From Paraburkholderia sp. NMBU_R16 (GTDB taxonomy: Bacteria; Pseudomonadota; Gammaproteobacteria; Burkholderiales; Burkholderiaceae), in the NCBI RefSeq assembly GCF_013282575.1, contig NZ_JAAAYE010000022.1, positions 1-64,000 of the forward strand: 64,000 nt of DNA, in the 5' to 3' direction. The notes beneath the pieces are model-generated. The model had not been told where the DNA came from. It worked only from the letters and a program-made list of their open reading frames with translations, and ran no database searches. Both the position numbers and the translations under genes were made by a program. Positions 27,083 through 35,319 of the stretch are shown here, piece by piece. Each line of letters begins with the position of its first letter. Position 1 is the stretch's first letter.

Positions 27083-28990
27083 ATGGCTTTTAGCGAACCG
27101 AAGTCGGCTTTTTTCAAGTGGCTCGTCTCCTCCGATGCGCATCTGAGCTTCGAAAACAGACAAACGCTGCTAGCCAATCTATTCACTCGCACGCCCGAAA
27201 TAGTCTTTGCATCGATATGCGAAATCAGTGTAGCGGCAACGGCGTACTATTTTCATCGCAGGAGCCTGTATGCGGGCTGGGGCGGCGCCGTGCTTGCGTT
27301 GCTCGCGGTGCGTTTGACGGTGGTTCATGTATGCCGTCGACGTAGCGCGCGCAAAGCGTCAACGCCCACCGCGCTCTTTCTTTTCGCGAGCCTCCTCTGG
27401 AGTGCGCTTTTCGGCTTCGGCACGTTTTTATGCAATACCAGTGGGGACTCGACGCTGTTCCTGCTTGGAAACGTTTGCGCCGTCGGCGTGATCGGTGGAT
27501 TGGCCGGACGCAACGCGGGTACGCCGCGCCTCGTTCTGGTGCAGATTTCGGCAATCCTCGGGTTGTTGGGCTTGGGCGCAGCGCTTTCCCCTGGATCGGG
27601 CAAGCTGGTATTGCTGTTTCAAGCGCCATTTTGCGCGGCCGGATTTTTCACCGTTGCCCTGCGGAGCCATCGCGACACCGTCGCATTGCTTGCCGCGCGT
27701 GAGCGCAGTCATCGGCTTGCTCATCGCGACAGTCTCACCGGTTTGCCGAATCGCGCCCGTATCAGCGAGTTTTTGCTCGAGCGAACGAGCGTCGCTTCGC
27801 CGCGCCGAGCCCACGCATTCGCCGTTTTGCTGATCGACCTCGATGGCTTCAAGGCCATCAACGACAGCCTCGGTCACGCTGCGGGGGACGAGATTCTGCA
27901 AGGTGCGGCGGCGCGCTTGTGCGAGATCGCTCCGCAAGGCGAACTCGTCGGGCGTCTGGCCGGCGACGAGTTTGTCGTCGTGTCCGACGGTACGACGTTG
28001 TCGGCCGACGCGTCCGCGCTTGCCGATCGCATCGTCAAGGCGCTTTCACAGCCGTTCGTATTGAGCGATGCCACGGTGCATGTCGGTGCGAGCGTCGGTA
28101 TTGCGCTCTACCCCGATCACGGCGATACCGGCGCCCAGTTGCTGATCTGCGCGGACCGGGCGTTGTATGCGGTGAAGCGCAGCGGCAAGAGCGCGTCGGC
28201 CGTTTTCAATCCCTCGGCGCATGCAACGAACGAAGAACTGAGTCTCATGCGCAGCGATCTCGAAGGCGCGCTGCGCACTTTCAGGGGCTTGCGCATGGAG
28301 TACCAGCCTGTCGTCGAGATCGCCACGAGGGTGGTGACAGGCCGCGAGGCATTGCTCCGTTGGACGCATCCGAGTCGGGGTGAGTTGTTGCCGGCCGCCT
28401 TCATTCCGATCGCCGAGCGAACCGGATTGATCGTGCCGCTCGGCGAGTGGGCGCTGCGCCAATCGTGCATCGATGCACTGAGTTGGCCCGATGCCGCAGT
28501 GGTTGCTGTCAATGTATCGCCGGTTCAATTGACCGAGGCCTCGTTCGCATCGACCGTTGCAACGGTGCTGAAGACAACGGGCCTGCCGCCGCAGCGGCTG
28601 AATATCGAAGTCACGGAAAGCGTGTTTCTGAGCGACGACGTGCACACGCGCCGGAATTTGGCGAACCTGCGGGCACAGGGAGTCGGGCTCGTACTGGACG
28701 ACTTCGGCACGGGGTACTCGACGATGTCGACGCTCGTGCGCTTTTCGTTCGACAAGCTCAAGATCGATGGATCGTTCGTCAAAACGGCCGTGCATCAGAG
28801 CAAATCGGCGGCGGTCGTACGCGGAATCGTTGCACTGGCACGCGAACTCGGGATGCCGACGACGGCCGAGGGCGTCGAGACGAACGAGCAACTCGACTTC
28901 GTCCGCGCTTGCGGTTGTACGCACGCGCAGGGCTTTCTCCTCGGCCGGCCAGCGCGCTCGGAGGCGCTTGTTCACCTCGAACCTCAGTGA
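27083..28990 (+). CDS. Membrane GGDEF/EAL cyclic-di-GMP protein
   Basis: This 635-residue protein has about six membrane helices (30-205), a GGDEF domain (about 220-375) and an EAL domain (about 390-630). The diguanylate cyclase signature is AGDEF (293-297) and no RxxD inhibitory site precedes it, so cyclase activity is uncertain. The phosphodiesterase motifs are all present: EALLRW (Glu422), VNVSPVQL, IEVTES, DDFGTGYS, LKIDGSFV, EGVET and QGFLLGRP. It probably degrades cyclic-di-GMP. A TTG at 27077 is an alternative start. Confidence 0.9.
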   Translation: MAFSEPKSAFFKWLVSSDAHLSFENRQTLLANLFTRTPEIVFASICEISVAATAYYFHRRSLYAGWGGAVLALLAVRLTVVHVCRRRSARKASTPTALFLFASLLWSALFGFGTFLCNTSGDSTLFLLGNVCAVGVIGGLAGRNAGTPRLVLVQISAILGLLGLGAALSPGSGKLVLLFQAPFCAAGFFTVALRSHRDTVALLAARERSHRLAHRDSLTGLPNRARISEFLLERTSVASPRRAHAFAVLLIDLDGFKAINDSLGHAAGDEILQGAAARLCEIAPQGELVGRLAGDEFVVVSDGTTLSADASALADRIVKALSQPFVLSDATVHVGASVGIALYPDHGDTGAQLLICADRALYAVKRSGKSASAVFNPSAHATNEELSLMRSDLEGALRTFRGLRMEYQPVVEIATRVVTGREALLRWTHPSRGELLPAAFIPIAERTGLIVPLGEWALRQSCIDALSWPDAAVVAVNVSPVQLTEASFASTVATVLKTTGLPPQRLNIEVTESVFLSDDVHTRRNLANLRAQGVGLVLDDFGTGYSTMSTLVRFSFDKLKIDGSFVKTAVHQSKSAAVVRGIVALARELGMPTTAEGVETNEQLDFVRACGCTHAQGFLLGRPARSEALVHLEPQ

Positions 28991-28992
28991 TC

Positions 28993-29484
28993 TCACCGAC
29001 CGAGTGCGGCGACCGCGCGCTCGATATCCGCCAGCACGATTTTCTTCATCTCGAACATTGCGCGCATGGCCGCCGAAGCAACCGCGCGATCTTCGTCCGA
29101 TATCAGTTCGAGAAGCCGCGTCGGCGCGACTTGCCATGACACGCCGTAGCGATCGCTTAGCCAACCGCACGGCCGTTCTTCGCCGCCCGCGGTGAGCTTC
29201 GCCCACAGGGCGTCGATTTCATTTTGCGTTTCGCAATCGACCAGAAGCGAGATGGCATCGTTGAACTTCTGGTGCGCCCCGGCGTTCAGGGCATAGAACA
29301 CCTGGCCTGCGAGCTCGAACGTGACGAGCATGACCGAACCGGCTTTGTCGGGCACGGCGTCCGGGTAGCGATTGATGTCGATAATGCGACTATCGTCGAA
29401 TACCGACGTATAAAAGCGCGCCGCTTCTTCGGCCTGGTCTTCGAACCAGAGAAAAGGGGCGATTTTCTGCTTGATCTTCGACAT
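28993..29484 (-). CDS. PhnB-like VOC-fold protein
   Basis: This 163-residue protein of the vicinal oxygen chelate superfamily is of the PhnB/3-demethylubiquinone-like type (APFLWFEDQAEEAARFYTSV; RYGVSWQVAP at about 125). Such proteins act as metal-dependent small-molecule enzymes or binders; the substrate is unknown. The start at 29484 is supported by AAAAGGAG directly upstream. It converges with the GGDEF/EAL gene, whose stop lies 2 bp away. Confidence 0.8.
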   Translation of the reverse strand: MSKIKQKIAPFLWFEDQAEEAARFYTSVFDDSRIIDINRYPDAVPDKAGSVMLVTFELAGQVFYALNAGAHQKFNDAISLLVDCETQNEIDALWAKLTAGGEERPCGWLSDRYGVSWQVAPTRLLELISDEDRAVASAAMRAMFEMKKIVLADIERAVAALGR

Positions 29485-29541
29485 GCGTTTCTCCTTTTCG
29501 CGTCTTTCGTATGGAGCCGGCGGCACGCGGATCGTGCCTGA

Positions 29542-30084
29542 TCACGACTGCGTGCCGGCAGGATAGACGATGGTGCCGTCCGGCTGAGGTTGAGCGCTCG
29601 GCGTCATGGTGGCGGCTTCCACATGACGATCCCCCAGTATGTGTCTGACCGTTTCGCCGCGCGCCAGCAAGTAGTCGGTAATGATGCGGCGATGACAGCG
29701 CCACCAGACGGCCTCGGAACACATGATGGCGCAGCGCTTGCGCGCGCCCAAGTCGAGCAGCGCGGCCAAGCCTTGCGCGAAGGTCGCGGTGCATGCGTAG
29801 TCGGCATAGTTGCGAAACGCGGGATGCGTCCAGTATCCATTCGCCGAAGGCTCGGTGCGCTGCGATTTGCCTCGCCGTCCGCCGAGCTCCCGCAGATGAC
29901 GGTACTCGATTCCGTGCGCCGCCAGCGCATCCGGCAGCGTGTCCACGTTGAACTGCGGGTTCGTTCGCGAGCGCGGAAAGCTGCGCACATCGACGAGCAG
30001 TTCGATATCGGAGGCCTCGAGCAGGCCCACGAACTCGTCGAGCGTGCGTGTCGAATGACCGATCGTGAAAAACGGGTGTCGCAT
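29542..30084 (-). CDS. DUF488 family protein
   Basis: This 180-residue protein of the DUF488 family begins FFTIGHSTRTLDEFVGLLE and has LLVDVRSFPRSRTNPQFN, LRELGGRRGKS and the Cys/Trp motif CSEAVWWRCHRRII. These conserved residues suggest a nucleic-acid or nucleotide-related enzyme, but its function is not established. It lies 57 bp upstream of the VOC gene on the same strand, probably in one transcript. Confidence 0.8.
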   Translation of the reverse strand: MRHPFFTIGHSTRTLDEFVGLLEASDIELLVDVRSFPRSRTNPQFNVDTLPDALAAHGIEYRHLRELGGRRGKSQRTEPSANGYWTHPAFRNYADYACTATFAQGLAALLDLGARKRCAIMCSEAVWWRCHRRIITDYLLARGETVRHILGDRHVEAATMTPSAQPQPDGTIVYPAGTQS

Positions 30085-30167
30085 CGCAGAAGGTGTGGAC
30101 GAGGGCGGTCTGAGTCGGTGCGCAAGTCTCGCGCCACGTCAATCGAGGCACGCCCTGGACGGCGCAT

Positions 30168-32216
30168 TCACTGCGCCGCAGCTTCGTGTTGCTTGCGATA
30201 TTCCGCGGCGAGCCGCTCCTGCTGATTGGGCGGGATCGCGTCGTAGTGACTGAATTCGATGCTGTAGTTGCCATGTCCTCCGGCTATGGCGTTGAGGCGG
30301 GACTGATAATCGGTCAGCTCCGATAGCGGCACCTTTCCCGTTACCACGACGGCGTGTCCGGCGAGTGCGCGCGTGCCTTGTACCTGGGCGCGGCGCGTGG
30401 ACAGGTCGCCGATGATGTCGCCGATGGCCGCCTCGGGCGTCATCACTTCGATATTGACGATCGGCTCGAGGACGAGAGGCTGCGCCTTCAGCGCGGCGTC
30501 GATGAACGCCTTGCGTCCCGCCGTGACGAACGCAACTTCCTTCGAATCGACGGGGTGGCTCTTGCCGTCGTAAACCGTCACACGCACGTCCTGCATCGGG
30601 AAGCCGGCCAGCGGCCCGCTTTCCATCGCCTGCAGGATCCCTTTCTCGACGGCCGGCATGAATTGACCGGGAATGGCGCCGCCTTTGACCGCATCGACGA
30701 ATTCGTAGCCGCTGCCACGCGGCAAGGGTTCGACGCGCAACATGACTTCGCCGAATTGTCCGGCGCCGCCGGTCTGCTTCTTGTGCCGATGATGTCCTTC
30801 CGCTTGCGCGACGATCGTTTCCCGATACGCGATCCTGGGAGGCCGGGTGAGCACGGAGACCTTGTATTGATCGGCGAGCCGTTCCAGCATGTGTCGCAGA
30901 TGCAGCTCGCCAAGACCGCGTACGACCGTTTCGTTGTTGCCCGAATGTTCGATTCGCAAGCAAGGGTCTTCGGCCGTCAGCTTCTGAAGGATTTCCCACA
31001 GGCGCTGCTCGTTGCCGCGGCGCTCGGGCTCGATCGCGAGGCCGTAAATCGGTGTGGGAAACGCGAGCGGCGCGAGATGAATATTGCCGTCGTCGGGGGA
31101 GTCGTGAAGAACGGCATCGAAGCCGATCTCGTCGACCTTGGCCGTCGCGCAGATATCGCCCGGTCCCGCGCGCGCTATCTCGACGTGTTCCTTGCCCTGG
31201 AGCGTCATCAAATGCGCGACCTTGAACGGTTGGCGTGCGTCGCCGATATAGAGCTGGCTGTCGCGCCGAACCGTGCCTTGATGAATCCGGAACACGGCCA
31301 TTTTGCCGATGTACGGATCCACCACGATCTTGAATACGTGCGCGAGCACATGTTTGTCCGCGAGCGGTTGAGCTTGAACGGCCTCGCGACGGCCATCGAC
31401 GTCGCGATAAAAAAGAGGCGGGTTGCCTTCGAGCGGACTCGGCAACAGCTTCACGAAGATATCGAGGAGTTCGCGAATGCCGGCGCCCGTGGCGGCGGAG
31501 GTGAAGCAAATCGGCACCAGATGCCCTTCGCGCAACGCGCGCTCGAACGGCTCATGCAGCTGTTCGGGGCTGATCGCTTCGCCTTGTTCGAGATAGAGCT
31601 CCATCAGATTCGCATCGAGCTCGATCACCTGATCGATGAGCGCATCGTGCGCCGCGGCTACCGTCAGGAAGTCCGATTCGCCCGAAGGATTGAAGAAGCA
31701 GTCGACCACCGCTTGCGCACCCTGGGCGGGCAGATTGATCGGCAGGCACGCTTTGCCGAACGTATCCTGAATCTGAGCGACGATATCGGGCAGATCGACC
31801 TTCTCGCCGTCGATGCCATTGACGACGATGATTCGGCACAGCTTGCGCGCCTGAGCCCAGGCCATCATGCGCCGCGTCGTCATTTCGATGCCGGCGCGTG
31901 CGTTGATGACGATGGCCGCTGTCTCCACGGCGGGCAGCGCACTGATCGACAGGCCCGAGAAGTCGGGATAACCCGGGGTATCGGCCAGATAGATGCGGGT
32001 GTCGCGGTAATCGACGTGCGCGATCGCCGAACTCAGCGAATGGTGATATTTGCGCTCGAGCGGATCGAAATCGCAGACCGTGGTGCCGCGCTCGACGCTG
32101 CCTGGCGCATGGATCGTACCGCTTTCGTGGAGGAGCGCTTCGACGAGCGAAGTCTTGCCGCAACCGGTGTGACCGACCACCGCGACGGTACGAATGGCTT
32201 CGGGGGAATATTCCAT
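30168..32216 (-). CDS. Elongation factor G paralogue (FusA2-like GTPase)
   Basis: This 682-residue EF-G-like translational GTPase has all EF-G domains but is shorter than EF-G proper. G1 is GHTGCGKT (15-22) and G3 is DTPG (79-82). G4 is NGID (133-136) rather than NKxD, so the Lys that stacks on guanine is missing, which may loosen nucleotide specificity. Such paralogues stand alone, away from the str operon, as here, and their role is debated (recycling, stress or no translocation). The start at 32216 gives the usual N-terminus. Confidence 0.85.
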   Translation of the reverse strand: MEYSPEAIRTVAVVGHTGCGKTSLVEALLHESGTIHAPGSVERGTTVCDFDPLERKYHHSLSSAIAHVDYRDTRIYLADTPGYPDFSGLSISALPAVETAAIVINARAGIEMTTRRMMAWAQARKLCRIIVVNGIDGEKVDLPDIVAQIQDTFGKACLPINLPAQGAQAVVDCFFNPSGESDFLTVAAAHDALIDQVIELDANLMELYLEQGEAISPEQLHEPFERALREGHLVPICFTSAATGAGIRELLDIFVKLLPSPLEGNPPLFYRDVDGRREAVQAQPLADKHVLAHVFKIVVDPYIGKMAVFRIHQGTVRRDSQLYIGDARQPFKVAHLMTLQGKEHVEIARAGPGDICATAKVDEIGFDAVLHDSPDDGNIHLAPLAFPTPIYGLAIEPERRGNEQRLWEILQKLTAEDPCLRIEHSGNNETVVRGLGELHLRHMLERLADQYKVSVLTRPPRIAYRETIVAQAEGHHRHKKQTGGAGQFGEVMLRVEPLPRGSGYEFVDAVKGGAIPGQFMPAVEKGILQAMESGPLAGFPMQDVRVTVYDGKSHPVDSKEVAFVTAGRKAFIDAALKAQPLVLEPIVNIEVMTPEAAIGDIIGDLSTRRAQVQGTRALAGHAVVVTGKVPLSELTDYQSRLNAIAGGHGNYSIEFSHYDAIPPNQQERLAAEYRKQHEAAAQ

Positions 32217-32375
32217 GGCGCCTCCGTCCTGCGATTGTTATCGACGCATTATTGGCGAAAACGGCGAACGTCGCCAGCAATCGGCCCTCGACGGCGTTCG
32301 ATGCCCCGCGTTGCGCGAGGCAAGGCGCCGCGCTCGGCCAGCCGGGGCGCTTTCTGTTTTGTAATACGAATGACG

Positions 32376-34118
32376 TTAAGCCTGTCCGGTGCTGCGGGCG
32401 CCGCTCGCCCACGGCTCCGTGTTGTTGCGGCTTGTTTCCAGCGGGATGCGGACTTCGACGCTCGTGCCGTTGCCGGGCGAAGCCTCGATCTCGAAGGTGC
32501 CTCCCAGCAGATAGGCGCGCTCGCGCAGTCCAATGAGTCCGTACGATCCGCTCTTTCGCGGGCGGGTTAAATCGAATCCGATCCCGTTGTCGCGGACCCG
32601 CAGCAGGAGTTGGCTGTCGCTGAGCGCGACAGTAATGTCGGCGTGCGACGCTTGCGCGTGACGTGCGATGTTGGTGAGCGCCTCCTGAACGATTCGAAAG
32701 GCGGCAGTGGCGTAAGGCTCGACGAGCGCGGGATCGGCCGGGTGGAAGGTCAGTTTGCAATGAATGCCGTATCGTTGCTCGACGTTCGTCACGAGCCAGC
32801 GCGTCGCGGCCACGAATCCAAGATCGTCGAGTACCAGCGGACGGAGGTCCGAGGCGATGCGCCGAGCGGACTTGATCGTCCCGCTCAACAGCGTATGCAT
32901 CGAGGCAATCTTTCGGGCGACGTGAGCGTCGTCTTGCGGAACATTGTCCATGAGCCAATCGAGGTCGATTTTCAGCATGCCGAGCGTTTGTCCGAGTTCG
33001 TCGTGGAGCTCGCGTGCGATGCGGCGCCGTTCGGCCTCCCGCGCGGTGGCGCAGGTGGCCGACAGCTCACGCACTTCCTCGCGCGATGTTTTCAAGGCTC
33101 GCTCGGCGCGCTCGCGCTCCGCGATCTCGCGACGCAGTTCCGCATTCGACGCGGTCAGTTCGCGCGTGCGCGCAGCCACACGATGCTCGAGCCGCGCGTT
33201 CGCCTCGTTGATCTGCGCTGTTTTCTCCTGCACGAGCAGGTGTTCGGTCCGTTCTGCCGCCAGGGCATTGACGACGTGCGCATAGAGCTTGGCATGCTCG
33301 AAGAGCAGCGCGAAGAGCACGGTCGACGAGGCGAGCAGCCCGTAGATGCGCCCGGCGTAGAAGCCCAAATCGAATCGGCCTCGATTGAAAATGGACGAGA
33401 GGGCGATGTCGAAAAGCCACGCGCCTAGCGCGACCATCAACCAGATATCGAGAATGGCGTGTGGCCGCCGTTGCCACAAGATGACGAGCGCGGCGAGATT
33501 GAGCCCCCATACCGTCCAGACGACGACCAGCACTGAGGGTGTCATGCGGTGACCCGCCATGATGCGGGGCAGCAGAGCGTGGCCCGTTGTGGTCAGTGTC
33601 ACGAGCGCACTCGTTGCCAGCAACGCTGCGACGACGCAGGCTGCGATCCAGACTGCGCAGGCGCCGCTGCGCACATGGGCGGTAGGCTTCCAAAGGGCGT
33701 AGGCTGCGATTGCGATGGGAAAGGCGCCGTGCCAGAACATATAAAGCCATGCAGTCGTTTGTTCTCCTGCGCCAAGCAACCCGGTTGTCGTGAAGAGGCC
33801 CGGAAACGTAAGCGCGTGAGCGCTGCCCATGAAGCCGGTGAACAGGTAACCGAACGCGAGAACGAGCAGCGCGGTTGAACCCAGGATCGCGAACTGTCCG
33901 ACTAAAAGCGCCGCTGTGACGAAATCATTGACGATCAAAGCCGCTTGATAGAGCGGGATGAACGCCCATACCTCCGGTAGCGGGCGATCGGCGAACGGAA
34001 CCAGTGCGATGAAGAGTGCGGCCGAGACGCCCATGATCCCCGCAGCGAGCCGCCTGTCGCGAGGCCCGGGCGGCGACGTCGACATGAACATCTGGGATGG
34101 GTCGGGCAACTCGTTCAT
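32376..34118 (-). CDS. Membrane sensor histidine kinase, NarL-type (HisKA_3) with MASE4-like sensor
   Basis: This 580-residue kinase has about eight membrane helices (25-270, MASE4-like), a coiled coil (about 280-360) and a HisKA_3 dimerisation domain with phospho-acceptor His372 (RELHDELGQTL). The ATPase domain carries EALTNIARHA, DNGIGFD and GLIGLRERA. The stimulus is unknown. It lies directly after the NarL-type regulator on the same strand. An alternative ATG at 34172 overlaps the regulator's end and would couple the two genes translationally. Confidence 0.87.
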   Translation of the reverse strand: MNELPDPSQMFMSTSPPGPRDRRLAAGIMGVSAALFIALVPFADRPLPEVWAFIPLYQAALIVNDFVTAALLVGQFAILGSTALLVLAFGYLFTGFMGSAHALTFPGLFTTTGLLGAGEQTTAWLYMFWHGAFPIAIAAYALWKPTAHVRSGACAVWIAACVVAALLATSALVTLTTTGHALLPRIMAGHRMTPSVLVVVWTVWGLNLAALVILWQRRPHAILDIWLMVALGAWLFDIALSSIFNRGRFDLGFYAGRIYGLLASSTVLFALLFEHAKLYAHVVNALAAERTEHLLVQEKTAQINEANARLEHRVAARTRELTASNAELRREIAERERAERALKTSREEVRELSATCATAREAERRRIARELHDELGQTLGMLKIDLDWLMDNVPQDDAHVARKIASMHTLLSGTIKSARRIASDLRPLVLDDLGFVAATRWLVTNVEQRYGIHCKLTFHPADPALVEPYATAAFRIVQEALTNIARHAQASHADITVALSDSQLLLRVRDNGIGFDLTRPRKSGSYGLIGLRERAYLLGGTFEIEASPGNGTSVEVRIPLETSRNNTEPWASGARSTGQA

Positions 34119-34152
34119 TTGCGTCACCGCGCGGCGGATGGCCGATGTTTGC

Positions 34153-34800
34153 CTATTCTTCTTCCTCGGCATCGATCAGATGATGACGAACCGCGTAGCG
34201 AATCAGCGCGGCCTCATGCGGCAGCTTCAGTTTTTCGAGGATACGCTGCTTGTATGTGCTGACCGTTTTCACGCTACGGTCGAGTTCGGTGGCGATTTCA
34301 GTGACCGACTTGCCCCGGGCGAGGCGACGCAGTACGTCGAGTTCACGCCGCGAAAGCCGCTGATGAGCCGACGCCTGCCCAGGCTCGCGCAACCGGCCCG
34401 CGAGCCGTTCGGCGATCGGCACGCTGATATAGACGCCGCCGGTAGCAAGCTTTTTGAGCGCCGAGATGAGTTCGAGCCCGGCGCTTTCCTTCGTCATGTA
34501 GCCCGCGGCCCCCGCACTGAAAGCGCGGGCGACGTATTGTTGCTCGGCATGCATCGTCACGATGAGGATGCGCAATTGCGGCGCTGCCTCACGGATATGG
34601 CTGATCAAGTCCAGTCCCGTGCATTCGGGCATCGACAAATCGAGGAGCAGCACGTCGGCGTCGACGCGATTAGCCAGATCGAGCGCCGCCGCGCCATCCC
34701 CCGCCTCACCGACGACCTCGAAATCCCCGGCCGTCTCGAGAATATGGCGCAGCCCCTGCCGCACGACGGTGTGGTCGTCCGCGAGTAGGACCTTGATCAT
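34153..34800 (-). CDS. NarL/FixJ-family response regulator
   Basis: This 215-residue regulator has a receiver domain at 1-120 with acidic pocket Asp8-Asp9, phospho-acceptor Asp54 (LLLDLSMPE) and Lys in MTKES. A LuxR-type helix-turn-helix (about 148-205) follows: SRRELDVLRRLARGKSVTEI, then RSVKTVSTYKQRI. It is the partner of the histidine kinase that follows. Start set at 34800 (MIKVLLADD); the frame runs on upstream but without domain support. Confidence 0.9.
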   Translation of the reverse strand: MIKVLLADDHTVVRQGLRHILETAGDFEVVGEAGDGAAALDLANRVDADVLLLDLSMPECTGLDLISHIREAAPQLRILIVTMHAEQQYVARAFSAGAAGYMTKESAGLELISALKKLATGGVYISVPIAERLAGRLREPGQASAHQRLSRRELDVLRRLARGKSVTEIATELDRSVKTVSTYKQRILEKLKLPHEAALIRYAVRHHLIDAEEEE

Positions 34801-34928
34801 CAGGCGCCTCTCATACGCATTCTCGTGCGTCTTGAAAGTGTGGTTCTTTTCATGAGAGGGCGCAATTGAAAGGCTGGAAAAAGCTAGGGAACGTGCGTTT
34901 GCCGCTAGCGGGTCTCGTGTCAGACGAA

Positions 34929-34942
34929 TAGGAATATCCCTA
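34929..34942. promoter_or_regulatory. Imperfect palindrome upstream of the response regulator
   Basis: TAGGAATATCCCTA is nearly palindromic (one mismatched pair) and lies 129 bp before the response-regulator start and 101 bp before the divergent small gene. It could bind a regulator such as the adjacent NarL-type protein; no more can be said. Confidence 0.25.
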
Positions 34943-35042
34943 CATGCGAGTAAGGAAGTCCTACCCGACATTCCGCCCGAGTCCGGTTTCGGGAGCGGGG
35001 CGCTTGAGCCAAACTGCGTGCACTTTCGACGATCGATCCGAC

Positions 35043-35285
35043 ATGGGGAGCGGAATGCTGACGCCGCATGAGATCGCTTTGCTATTTGTCGCCACGGACG
35101 CGCCGGAGCGCGTCGATATCGACGACTCGAACGTCGCGTCGCTCGTTGCGCGCGAGTTGATCGATATCGAACACACGGGCGGCGGGCGCGGCCGGCCCGT
35201 GTTGACGCTTTTGGGCGCGAGGACCGTGGCGCGCCTGAGGGATACGGGAAGCTTCGCGGCGCCGGAGCCGGGCGCCGGCCGGTAA
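35043..35285 (+). CDS. Small hypothetical protein, winged-helix-like
   Basis: This 80-residue protein starts at ATG 35043 (MGSGMLTPHEIALLF). The pattern of a helical start, AS(V/L)VARELIDIEH, a short Gly-rich turn and LTLLGARTVARL is reminiscent of a small winged-helix fold, but I do not recognise the family with certainty. A longer frame from 34944 is possible. It diverges from the two-component genes and converges with the DegP-like gene. Confidence 0.45.
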   Translation: MGSGMLTPHEIALLFVATDAPERVDIDDSNVASLVARELIDIEHTGGGRGRPVLTLLGARTVARLRDTGSFAAPEPGAGR

Positions 35286-35319
35286 CGGAGCAAACCGGTT
35301 TCGCCCGGCGCGGGCCGCG

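Noticed and set aside
30354-32570. 738-codon open frame opposite the EF-G paralogue
   Set aside because: The EF-G frame has complete GTPase and EF-G motifs; the opposite frame is a GC-rich shadow.
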